In this document: positions 18,201 through 25,940 of the stretch, piece after piece
How the letters are laid out: every line of letters begins with the position of its first letter
How positions within the stretch are numbered: the first letter of the stretch is position 1
Origin: Azospirillum baldaniorum
Lineage (GTDB): Bacteria; Pseudomonadota; Alphaproteobacteria; Azospirillales; Azospirillaceae
Direction: 5' to 3'
NCBI RefSeq assembly: GCF_003119195.2
Contig: NZ_CP022255.1
Span: 186,001-250,000, forward strand
DNA length: 64,000 nt
The notes under the pieces: generated by a model
Databases searched by the model: none
Told to the model about the DNA's origin: nothing
The model's input: the letters and a program-made list of their open reading frames with translations, nothing else
Translations under genes and position numbers: made by a program

Positions 18201-20977
18201 TAGGCGCTGGCCAGCACGCGCGACACGATGCGCCCGATCGTCAGCAGGCGCGGGTCGGTGAGGGGTGGGCGGTTGACGAGATCCTCCTCGCCCTTGCCGC
18301 GCAGCGCCAGCTTGGTCGTGGCGAGTTCCTTGAGCACGTGCCGGGTGTCCGCCCGCTCGGGGATCGGACTGCCGAGCTGGCCCAGGGCGGTGCGGCAGGC
18401 ATCGAGCGCCGCCGGCAGGTTCTGCCGCGACACGTGCATCTGGATCTGCGTCTCGTAGGCCAGGGCACGGTCGAGGACGATGCGGGCGTTGGCCTCGATG
18501 GCCTCGGCCAGCGGGGTCGCCGCGGCGACGTCGCCGTTCACCGCCGCGATCTCCGCCGCTTCGGCGTGCAGGCTGAGCGCCAGCTCGTACAGGCGCGACC
18601 AACCGTCCGCGGGAAGCAGCCCGACCCCGGTGATGAGATAGTCGAAGGCCGGCCCCAGCGCCGCCGAGGCGCGCGCCGCCTGCCCGGCCAGAAGGTTGTA
18701 ACGGGCCAGCCGCTCCTTCTGCTCCGGCGACAGCAGGGGCAGGGCGCGGTTCAGCTGGTTGGTGATCGCGAACAGCCGATCGGTCGTCCGATCGCCCGTC
18801 AGGCCCTGGCTGCGTTCCAGCACGAGGCCGACGGCGAGATGGCAGGCCAGGGCGTCGGCGTCCGGCAGCATGCTGTAGGCCGCCTGCTGCACCCGGTCGT
18901 GGACGAAGCGGTAGGTGGCGCGCGGCGACACGCTGTCCATGTCGGCGTAGCGGTAGGCGTCGCCCACCGGGACCACCAGCCCGCTGCGCAGGGCCGGCCA
19001 CAGCGCCGCCGCCGTCGCGGCGGAGGTCCGCCGGCTCGCGTCGGCCAGGGTGGCGAGATCGAAGGCGCTGCCGATGCAGGCGGCGGTCTGGATGACGGTC
19101 AGCGTCTCGGCGGGAAGCTCGCGGATGCGGCGGACCACGAAGGTGACGACGTCGTCGACCATCCGTTCCATCCGCTGGGACTCGATGGCCTCCAGGTTCC
19201 AGTTCCACACCCCGGCGAGGCCGTCATAGGCGATCAGCCCGCTCTGCTCCAGCGACTCCAGGAATTGCCCGAGGAAGAAGGGGTTGCCCAGCGTGTTGGC
19301 GATCAGCCGTTCGGCCAGAGGGCGCACGTCGTCGGGGGCCGCGTGCAGCGTGTCGGACAGCAGGGCCACCACCGCGTCGGCGTCGAGCCCGCCGAGAGAG
19401 ACGTCGCGGACGGGAACGCCGCGCTCGCCGAAGGTCTGGATCGTGTGGCGCAGCGGGTGGGCGGCATCGACCTCGGTGTCGCGGCAGGTGCCGACCAGCA
19501 GGAAGTGGCCGAGGTCCGGATCGCCGGCCAGCCCCTCCAGAAGTTTCAGCGTGGCGAGGTCGGCCCATTGCAGGTCGTCCAGGAACAGCACCAGCGGGTG
19601 CCCCGCCCCGGCGAAGACGCGGACGAAATTGCGGAAGACGTAGATGAAGCGCTCGTGTGCCTCCACCGGCCCCAGCTCCGGCAGCGGCGGCTGGGGGCCG
19701 ATCAGCCGTTCGACGTGGGGAATGACGTCGGTGATGATCCGCCCATTGGGACCGAGCGCGGCGAGAAGGCGCGCGCGCCACAGCGCCAGCGACTCCGGGC
19801 CGGTGGCGAAGGTCTGCCGCACCAGGGTCTTGAAGGCTTCGATCACCGGCGCGTAGGGGATGTCGCGCTTCAGCGGCTCGAACTTGCCGGTGATGAAGAA
19901 GCCGTGGCGGGCGATCACCGGCTTGTGCAGTTCCCGCACCAGCGCCGATTTGCCCACACCCGAATAGCCGGAGATCAACAGGGCCTCGAACCCGCCCGCG
20001 GCGGCGCGCCCGAAGGCGTCGAGAAGGACGCGGAACTGGCCGGTGCGGCCATAGAGCTTCTGCGGGATGCGCAGCACCGGACGGACGTCCCGGCCGGCCA
20101 GCGCGAAGGGCTGGATGCGGCCGTGGCTGCGCCATTCGGTCAGGCAGCGTTCGAGGTCGGCGCGCAGGCCGAAGGTGCTCTGGTAGCGCTCCTCCGGGTT
20201 CTTCGCCATCAGCCGGGCCACGATGGCGGCCAGCGGCTCGGGCACCAGCGGGTTGAGCTTGTGCACGGGCACGGGCGTCCGCGCGATGTGGCAATGCACC
20301 AGCTCCAGCGGGTCGCCGGACGGGAAGGGGGGCTGGCCGGTCAGGAAGTCGTGGAAGGTGGCGCCCAGCGCGTAGAAGTCGGCGCGGTAATCCACCGACC
20401 GGTTCATGCGGCCGGTCTGCTCTGGCGCCATGTAGGCGAGCGTGCCCTCCATGGTGCCGACGTCCGGGTCGCCCGCCTCTTCCCGCGACAGTTCCGACGC
20501 GATGCCGAAGTCGATCAGGTTGAACTGGCCGGTCGCCGGGTTCCAGATCAGGTTGCCGGGGCTGATGTCCTTGTGGACGACTCCGGCGTCGTGCACGGCG
20601 GCCAGGGCGTCGACCGCCTGGAGCGCCATCCGCAGGAAGACCGCGACGTCCTCCGCCCGCACGTCCGGAAGGCTGTCCAGCGCGGCGCCGCCGATGTCGC
20701 GGAACACCATCATCAGCCCGTTGCCGTGGGGAACGCAGTCCAGCGCCTCCACGATCCCGGCGTGGCGCAACCGGCGGGCGATGGCGAATTCACGCAGGAA
20801 CGCCGCCTTGTCCTCGCCGCCGATGTCCGCCCCGGACAGGAGCTTGCAGATGACGGGCAGGCCGTCGTCGCGCCGGACGGCGCGCAGCACGGTGGAGCGC
20901 GCCCCCACATGCAGCGTCTCGACAACGCGGAAGCCCGGTAACGCCGGCACGGTTGCGGTGGGGATGGCCCCGATCAC
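15218..20977 (-). CDS. Giant hybrid sensor: Ser/Thr kinase + AAA ATPase + GAF + PAS + histidine kinase
   Basis: A single 1919-residue protein. Residues ~10-275 are a Ser/Thr protein kinase-like domain (catalytic HKDISPGN near 134, NLIDFGIAS after it; the glycine loop is degenerate). A predicted AAA ATPase follows with Walker A GYSGVGKSALV near 336 and FLDDLQWAD as Walker B. A long helical, TPR-like middle runs to ~1350. A GAF domain lies near 1370-1510, a PAS-like segment near 1530-1630, a HisKA domain with phosphoacceptor GVAHEIN near 1680, and a HATPase_c domain to the end (NLITNSVNHAY, DDGCGIP, GTGSTGLGLHI). This order is a known proteobacterial/cyanobacterial multidomain sensor family. 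No response regulator gene is adjacent, so its output partner is unknown. No membrane segment was seen; it is probably cytosolic. Confidence 0.93.
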   Translation of the reverse strand: MIGAIPTATVPALPGFRVVETLHVGARSTVLRAVRRDDGLPVICKLLSGADIGGEDKAAFLREFAIARRLRHAGIVEALDCVPHGNGLMMVFRDIGGAALDSLPDVRAEDVAVFLRMALQAVDALAAVHDAGVVHKDISPGNLIWNPATGQFNLIDFGIASELSREEAGDPDVGTMEGTLAYMAPEQTGRMNRSVDYRADFYALGATFHDFLTGQPPFPSGDPLELVHCHIARTPVPVHKLNPLVPEPLAAIVARLMAKNPEERYQSTFGLRADLERCLTEWRSHGRIQPFALAGRDVRPVLRIPQKLYGRTGQFRVLLDAFGRAAAGGFEALLISGYSGVGKSALVRELHKPVIARHGFFITGKFEPLKRDIPYAPVIEAFKTLVRQTFATGPESLALWRARLLAALGPNGRIITDVIPHVERLIGPQPPLPELGPVEAHERFIYVFRNFVRVFAGAGHPLVLFLDDLQWADLATLKLLEGLAGDPDLGHFLLVGTCRDTEVDAAHPLRHTIQTFGERGVPVRDVSLGGLDADAVVALLSDTLHAAPDDVRPLAERLIANTLGNPFFLGQFLESLEQSGLIAYDGLAGVWNWNLEAIESQRMERMVDDVVTFVVRRIRELPAETLTVIQTAACIGSAFDLATLADASRRTSAATAAALWPALRSGLVVPVGDAYRYADMDSVSPRATYRFVHDRVQQAAYSMLPDADALACHLAVGLVLERSQGLTGDRTTDRLFAITNQLNRALPLLSPEQKERLARYNLLAGQAARASAALGPAFDYLITGVGLLPADGWSRLYELALSLHAEAAEIAAVNGDVAAATPLAEAIEANARIVLDRALAYETQIQMHVSRQNLPAALDACRTALGQLGSPIPERADTRHVLKELATTKLALRGKGEEDLVNRPPLTDPRLLTIGRIVSRVLASAYLHDTNLYTVLLLRMVRLSATEGILPASGITYATYGLLHCAMLGDVPAGAMYGRVALRVLDRLHANQGRAQTLFVVHLFIEVWHQPVAKSLAGLLDAHRIGLETGDIEYAAYCLNNAVAQGLFLGHPLRQLQQTAAGHAAAIARLNQQTAAGVLRPHQQLIANLLGESEDPTVFAGPHVTEASDVPALAASGNRLALDTMHSHLAYLNLLFGRIDEARRCMAKRRPFADASMGMVMNLRMRVVAALIDFAAWDRLRPAERLRARAASLGLERRLRGAIRHAPTNFRHLLALVVAERLRATGRLDKAHRHYQTATESAREQGFTHDEAFACERAGEAALARGDRFTAKAMLFQARHAYRRWDALAKVRALDARLAELFGETAADQGPVDDGFPPQRPVTASSRRRSSSGSSSHMVDVETVIRTSQALAQDIRLGDLLWTLMKLVITNAGATRGCLLLPTDGAWRIEADATSEGDAAEVLQSRPLDDAAPVLVRGVVDAVIQTGEPVVLADAANDGDFQYDAYTRMAQPRSVLCLPLRNRNQMVGILYLENNLAADIFSPERLELLNLLSVQIAISIENARLYDGLERLNRTLEAQVAERTREVAEQSQLLRATLASMYDGLAAFDAEERLRVWNERAMALFQLPDTLRRVGVPYRELSAAVNASGQLLTALVPSPLVSSPSEIEFADGRVIQVRSNPMPDGGMVQVYVDVTVDRSRESELRDAHEQLHAAHAQLKAAQQQLVQAEKMASLGQLVAGVAHEINTPIGIVMTSASYLGEKISALETLSDTGKMRRADFQDFMQAARDAATLMISNATRAADLVQSFKQVASDQTRSDRRRFDLRGYLEEVLVSLRPTWHRPGHEVSLECPKGIELDSYPGVIAQIVTNLITNSVNHAYREGEKGRIAITAQTLENDGVRLVYRDDGCGIPAENHGKVFEPFFTTRRGTGSTGLGLHIVFNLITGQLGGTIQLDSQPGEGTRFTVEFPCRAPGKTPPS

Positions 20978-21241
20978 GACGCAGCATCCTTATGTCGCGT
21001 GGTTGCGGTATCCGTTATAGAAGGTCGCGCCACGGTGGAGCAAGCGCAGGGCGTGCCGGCCGGGGTTTTGCACGATTTTTGCTTTGCGATCGCACGGGTC
21101 ATAGACCTGTAGCATCGGCGAAACGGCGTAATAGTTCAATTGCGGTACGACAATTTATGCTAATCTCCCCCGCAATTTCTGACGAGTGCCGCGGAATTCC
21201 GCGCCGCCGTCACGGAGATGCCGGATCTGCGGGGGGAGAGC

Positions 21242-23527
21242 ATGGCGAAGACGAGGGTTGCAATTCTGGGTGGTGGCGTCGGCGCCCTCACCACGGCGCA
21301 TTTCCTGTCCGACACGGACGAGAAGCGGGCGCGCTACGACGTCACCATCTATCAGATGGGCTGGCGGCTGGGCGGCAAGGGCGCCACCGGGCGCGACCAG
21401 TGGAACCGCATCCAGGAGCACGGCCTGCATGTCTGGTTCGGCTTCTACAACAACGCCTTCAAGATGCTCCAGGACGTCTTCGACGTCTGGAAGCGCTCGC
21501 CGGACAACACCTTCCAGTCCTGGCGGGACGTGCTGAAGCCGCAGCGCTTCACCCCCATCGGCATGGTGCTGGACGGCGGCAAGCCGGCCTACTGGCCGCT
21601 GACCTGGCCGGTGCTGGGCGGCGAACCGGGCTCGGCCAACGTCATGCCGACCCTGCCGCAGGCCATCGCGTCGCTGGTCGGCGTGGTGCGCGACGTGTTC
21701 GAGAACTGGGACGAGCTGAGCGGCCTGATCGTCGACGGCAAGCTGGTCCACATCGACGGCCGCACCGTCGCGCCGATGCCCGTCCTGCCGGCCGACCAGC
21801 AGGTCCTTCCCGCACCGCTCGCCACCCGCTTCGCCGACGCGATCCGCGGCTGGAAGGACCGCGAGGTCCGCCATCTGGCGCAGGCCGAGGCGCTGGTGAA
21901 GGGCGCCGCCGTGACCACCGCGAAGGACGCCGCCATCGCCGCCCACCGGCTGATCCGGGCGCTGGCCGACGGGGCGCAAAATGGGCCGGATTCGGCGGCT
22001 CCGCCGGTCGAGCATTTCCACGACCTGATGACGCTGCTGCGGCTGATCGAGGCCGCGGCGGCCACCCTGCCCAGCAACCACGTGGCCCGCGACCTGCTGG
22101 CCTTCGTGCTTCCCTTCACCGTCGGCATCATCGCCGATTTCGGGATCGAGAAGCGCACCGCCGATTCGCTGGACGAGCTGGAATTCACCGACTGGCTGAT
22201 CCGTCATGGCGGCGACGCCGCGGCGCTGAAGCAGAGCTGCTCGCTGCGCACCTGCTACGACACCTTCATGCAGTACAAGGATGGCGATTACCGTCAGCCC
22301 AACTGGGGCGCCGGCGTCGCGGCGCAGTCCTGCGTGCGCATGTTCGCCACCTGCCGTGAATCGGTGATGTGGAACATGGAAGCGGGCATGGGCGAGGTCA
22401 TCATCGCGCCCATCTACCAGACCCTGCTCCAGAACGGCGTGAAGGTGAAGTTCTTCCGCCGCGTCGAGGACATCGGCCTGTCCGAGGACCGCGCGCTGGT
22501 CGAGACCGTGCGCCTCGCCCGGCAGGTCGAACTGGCCGACGGCGGGGACGACTACCAGCCGCTGATCACCGTGCCGCTGGAGGACAGGAAGTTCCTGCTG
22601 GCCTGGCCGCTGGAACCGCTGTGGGACCAGATCAAGGACGCCGACAAGGTCCAGGCGGCGCTCGCCACCAACAACTCCTCGCTGGAGTCGCACTGGTGCG
22701 CGTGGGAGCCGGTCGGGACCGAGACGCTGCAGCGCGGCCGCGACTTCGACGTCGCCGTCCTCGGCATTTCCATGGGCGGCTTCAAGGCGATGAACGACCA
22801 GCCGACCCTGGCGGCGGAGCTGCAGGCGGCCTCGCCGGCCTTCAACGCGATGACCAGCAACATCGGCATCATCCCGACGCTGTCCATGCAGCTGTGGTGC
22901 GGTCCCGACCTTCAGGGGCTGGGCTGGGAGCCGGGCCAGCCGGCCGCCGTCGCCGGGCCGGAGCCCTGGTCGATCTGGGCGGAGATGGGGCAGACGCTGC
23001 CCTACGAGTTCCGCCCCGGCGAGACCGGAGCGCCGAAATCCGTGCATTACATCTGCGGCGTCTGGCAGACCGGCTTGGTCGCCCGCCCGACCACCGACCT
23101 CGCGGTGCCGAAGGAGGCGCTGGACACTGTGACGAACAGCGCGGCGGAGTGGCTGGACGCCTACATGGGCAATTTCTGGCCGAAGGCGACGATCTCCGGC
23201 CAGGGCGGCGTCGGCTTCAACTGGAACGTCCTCTACGACCCGTGGAACGGCAGCGGGCGGGAGCGGCTGTCGCACCAGATCATCCGCGCCAACGTCGATC
23301 CGACCGAAACGCTGCCGGGCAGCGCCGCCGGTTCCACCAAGTTCCGGCTGCGCACCGACGCGAGCGGGTTCTACAACCTGTTCCTGGCCGGCTGCTGGGT
23401 CCGCACCGGCTTCAACACCTCCTGCATCGAGGCGACGGTGATGTCCGGCATGCAGGCGGCGCGGGCCATCTCCGGGACGCCGCTGTTCATCTCCGGTGAG
23501 AACTTCCTGAACGGGGCGCCGTCGTGA
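21242..23527 (+). CDS. Large FAD-dependent oxidoreductase (amine oxidase/phytoene desaturase-like), copy 1
   Basis: A 761-residue flavoprotein. It begins with a Rossmann dinucleotide-binding motif (RVAILGGGVGALTTAHFL) followed by the second FAD contact GWRLGGKGA and RIQEHGLHVWFGFY, as in carotenoid desaturase/isomerase-type oxidoreductases. The C-terminal NLFLAGCWVRTGFNTSCIEA is the usual FAD-closing segment. The ATG at 21242 has a GGGGGGAG ribosome site; an upstream ATG at 21218 is less likely. It is 15-20% longer than typical members, with extra sequence near residues 180-300. It overlaps the ADC-like gene by four bases and has a paralogue at 25941-27950. The substrate is not known; the FadL porin nearby suggests a hydrophobic one. 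Confidence 0.85.
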   Translation: MAKTRVAILGGGVGALTTAHFLSDTDEKRARYDVTIYQMGWRLGGKGATGRDQWNRIQEHGLHVWFGFYNNAFKMLQDVFDVWKRSPDNTFQSWRDVLKPQRFTPIGMVLDGGKPAYWPLTWPVLGGEPGSANVMPTLPQAIASLVGVVRDVFENWDELSGLIVDGKLVHIDGRTVAPMPVLPADQQVLPAPLATRFADAIRGWKDREVRHLAQAEALVKGAAVTTAKDAAIAAHRLIRALADGAQNGPDSAAPPVEHFHDLMTLLRLIEAAAATLPSNHVARDLLAFVLPFTVGIIADFGIEKRTADSLDELEFTDWLIRHGGDAAALKQSCSLRTCYDTFMQYKDGDYRQPNWGAGVAAQSCVRMFATCRESVMWNMEAGMGEVIIAPIYQTLLQNGVKVKFFRRVEDIGLSEDRALVETVRLARQVELADGGDDYQPLITVPLEDRKFLLAWPLEPLWDQIKDADKVQAALATNNSSLESHWCAWEPVGTETLQRGRDFDVAVLGISMGGFKAMNDQPTLAAELQAASPAFNAMTSNIGIIPTLSMQLWCGPDLQGLGWEPGQPAAVAGPEPWSIWAEMGQTLPYEFRPGETGAPKSVHYICGVWQTGLVARPTTDLAVPKEALDTVTNSAAEWLDAYMGNFWPKATISGQGGVGFNWNVLYDPWNGSGRERLSHQIIRANVDPTETLPGSAAGSTKFRLRTDASGFYNLFLAGCWVRTGFNTSCIEATVMSGMQAARAISGTPLFISGENFLNGAPS

Positions 23528-24489
23528 CCGCCCCCCGCTACGTCTCCTTCGCCGGGCACGGCGAGGTGTCGATCGCCGCACCCGGCGTCTTCACCGACAG
23601 CCTCGCCACCGCCTTCGTCGTGCGCAGCAACCCGGTGAACACCCAGGCGCTGGTCGACAAGCTGCTGAACGCGGCGCCCGCCGGGGCGGTGCGCTACACG
23701 GTGGCCGGTCCGGTGGCGCTGTGCACCTTCCTGTCGGTGGGGCGCTGCACCAGCCCCACCGAGCCGTTCGGCTGGATTCCCTACCGGGAGGCCTCGCTGT
23801 GGCTGCCGCTGATCGAGCATCGGCCCGGCCAGTGGCCGCGGCTGGTGCTGTGGATGCCCTACGTCTTCCCGGACGCGACCATTCCGCTGGTCTGCGGGCG
23901 GGAGGGCTGGGGCTTCGCCAAGTCGCTCGGCCGCATCACGCTGCCGGAGGAGGGGGCCGAGGCGCCGCGCTTCGTCTGCGAGACGACGCTGTTCCGCACT
24001 TTGTCCTCCGACTGCGAGGGGGTGTTCGCTCCCCTGCTGACGGTGGAAGGCGGGCCGTGGACCCCCGGTTCGGCGTGGCAGAGCCTTGAGGATCTCGCCG
24101 CCGACCTCGGCGACGCGCTGAAGGCCCTGCTGCGCCCCGGCGGTCTGGTCGAGGGGGTGGAGGTCGCCGTCAAGGCGGTGGAATCTCTGCTGGCCGGCAC
24201 GGTGCCGGTCATCAACCTGAAGCAGTTCCGCGATGCCCCGGACAGCGAACGGGCCTGCTATCAGGCGCTGATCGACTGCCCGATGCACGTCGACCGCTTC
24301 CGCGGGGCGTGGCCGATGCGGGGCGACTGGACGCTGCGGGTGGCCGACTACGCCAGCCATCAGGTCATCTCGGACTTCGGCTTCGCGGCCGGGCCGGATG
24401 GCAGCGCCACCGTCCATGTGGATTTCGCCATGCAGATCCACATGGACTTCCGCGCCAACCCCGGCCGGGTGGTCTGGCAGGCGGAGTGA
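23524..24489 (+). CDS. Acetoacetate decarboxylase-fold protein
   Basis: A 321-residue protein with features of the acetoacetate decarboxylase (ADC) fold: VCGREGWGFAKSLGRI resembles the ADC segment that carries the Schiff-base lysine, here the lysine of GFAK. Known ADC-fold proteins decarboxylate beta-keto acids or act as aldolase-dehydratases through that lysine. The start is a GTG overlapping the stop of the FAD oxidoreductase gene (GTGA), so the two are translationally coupled and probably act in one pathway. The family match rests on one motif and the overall look, so assignment is moderate. A strong bidirectional hairpin follows. Confidence 0.65.
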   Translation: MTAPRYVSFAGHGEVSIAAPGVFTDSLATAFVVRSNPVNTQALVDKLLNAAPAGAVRYTVAGPVALCTFLSVGRCTSPTEPFGWIPYREASLWLPLIEHRPGQWPRLVLWMPYVFPDATIPLVCGREGWGFAKSLGRITLPEEGAEAPRFVCETTLFRTLSSDCEGVFAPLLTVEGGPWTPGSAWQSLEDLAADLGDALKALLRPGGLVEGVEVAVKAVESLLAGTVPVINLKQFRDAPDSERACYQALIDCPMHVDRFRGAWPMRGDWTLRVADYASHQVISDFGFAAGPDGSATVHVDFAMQIHMDFRANPGRVVWQAE

Positions 24490-24495
24490 GGGTCA

Positions 24496-24531
24496 GGGCG
24501 CTGGCCCCGGAAAGGGCCGGCGCCCGTTCTT
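24496..24531. terminator. Bidirectional hairpin between convergent genes
   Basis: GGGCGCTGGCCC (24496-24507) pairs with GGGCCGGCGCCC (24514-24525) as a 12-base stem with one G-U wobble and a six-base loop, followed by GTTCTT. It sits in the 58-base gap between the convergent ADC-like and FadL-like genes. Confidence 0.6.
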
Positions 24532-24547
24532 CAGGTACGAAAGGCCG

Positions 24548-25927
24548 TCAGAACGAGGCGCTGAGGCTCAGCGCCACGATGTCGGTGCCGTTGCAGAACT
24601 TGCCCGGATTGACCGCGGAGCCGTTGGGCGGCGTGCTGTTGCTCACGCACTCCTGGAAGCCGTGGGAATAGGCACCATCCAGCCGCAGCGTTTCGGAGAA
24701 GGCGTAGCCGATGCCGAAACTGGCGTGCTTGGTGATGACCACCGGGATGACCGAGACGATGTCCTCCGCCGGGGCGATTTTGTCGGCCCAGCGGAAGCCG
24801 GTGCGCAGGGTCAGCGCGTCGGTCACCCGATAGGCGCCGCCGATGGCAAAGATGTTGATGTCGCGGTAGCGTTGCGGCAGCGTCTCCCACACCGTGCCGA
24901 GGCCCGGCACGTCAACGCGGATGTTGTACTGGCGCAGCGCCTGCGCCCAGAAGGCCCGCCGGTAGTCGAAGGCGACGGTCAGGTCGGGCCGCAGCCGGTG
25001 GCTGATGCCGATGCCGAACTCGGCGGGGAGCTGGAAATTGCCCAGTGTGTATTTCGCGGGTTGGGTCAGCCGCGACCCGTCGGGTGCCAGCACGATCACC
25101 GAGCCATCGCCGGTCAGGTTGTTGAGCGCCGTGCGGAACTGGTAGAAGGCGCCGATGGTGGTGTCGGCCTGCGGCTTCCAGGTCAGGCCGAGCCGGCCGC
25201 TGACCCCGTCGCCCTCCACGCCGGCACGGGCGATCGACGGGTCGAAGATGTCGAAATAGACGCCGCCGCCCATCCCGACCATGGCGCTGGCCGCGCCCAG
25301 CATCGGCCCTTGTCCAGTCAGTCGCCCGGTGGCGGCGAGCGCGCCGAGCTGGTCGGCCCCCTGAAGGACCCGGAAGCCGAGTCCTGCCCGCACATAGTCG
25401 ATGGCGCCCGCCACCGTGACCTTCGGCGTCACGTCCCAGGCGGCGGCCAGCGGGACGCGCATGAACATCGCCTCGCTGCCGGTGCGCAGCCCGCTGTCGA
25501 CGCCGGACGGCAGGCGGGCCATGAAGCTGCCCTCGCCGTACTCGGTGCCGAAACCGCCCTGGGCGTAGGCGCCCAGCCCCAGGGCCAGAGTCTCATGCCG
25601 CCAGACGAAGCCGCCCTGGGGGATGTAGTAGCCCTGGAAGGGGAAGGTGTCCTTGCCGTGCGCCACCTCGCCGGTTTGCGTCTGGGTGGCGCGCAGCCCG
25701 GTCGGGGCGGCAACCACCAGCCCGCCCTCCAGGTAGGAGGAAGAGCGCTGCGTCAGGGTCGCCGGGTTGAAGATCATGGCGGCGGCGCCGATGTCGGACG
25801 CCGCCCCGGTGCCGCCCATGCCCATGGACACGGCCCCGAATCCTTCGAAGGTGTAGACGTCGGTGGCATGGGACGGAAACGCGGCGGCCAGAGTGGCCGC
25901 CGCGGCAAACGCTGCGATTACGCGCAT
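24548..25927 (-). CDS. FadL/TodX-family outer-membrane porin for hydrophobic compounds
   Basis: A 459-residue outer-membrane protein with a signal peptide (MRVIAAFAAAATLAAA, cleavage after SHA near residue 21). The mature start TDVYTFEGFGAVSMGMGGTG matches the FadL plug, and later NPATLTQRSSSYLEGG is the NPA region of the hatch domain. The C-terminus ends in the aromatic-terminated strand LSLSASF expected for a beta-barrel. FadL-type channels admit long-chain fatty acids or aromatic hydrocarbons. It lies 13 bases downstream of FAD oxidoreductase copy 2 in the same orientation, so the hydrophobic substrate of that enzyme may enter here. Confidence 0.9.
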   Translation of the reverse strand: MRVIAAFAAAATLAAAFPSHATDVYTFEGFGAVSMGMGGTGAASDIGAAAMIFNPATLTQRSSSYLEGGLVVAAPTGLRATQTQTGEVAHGKDTFPFQGYYIPQGGFVWRHETLALGLGAYAQGGFGTEYGEGSFMARLPSGVDSGLRTGSEAMFMRVPLAAAWDVTPKVTVAGAIDYVRAGLGFRVLQGADQLGALAATGRLTGQGPMLGAASAMVGMGGGVYFDIFDPSIARAGVEGDGVSGRLGLTWKPQADTTIGAFYQFRTALNNLTGDGSVIVLAPDGSRLTQPAKYTLGNFQLPAEFGIGISHRLRPDLTVAFDYRRAFWAQALRQYNIRVDVPGLGTVWETLPQRYRDINIFAIGGAYRVTDALTLRTGFRWADKIAPAEDIVSVIPVVITKHASFGIGYAFSETLRLDGAYSHGFQECVSNSTPPNGSAVNPGKFCNGTDIVALSLSASF

Positions 25928-25940
25928 TGAATCAGGGTTC

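Noticed and set aside
17951-20941. 996-codon open frame antisense to the giant sensor kinase
   Set aside because: Arg/Gly/Ala-rich composition with no recognisable motif, fully antisense to a gene with clear kinase domains.
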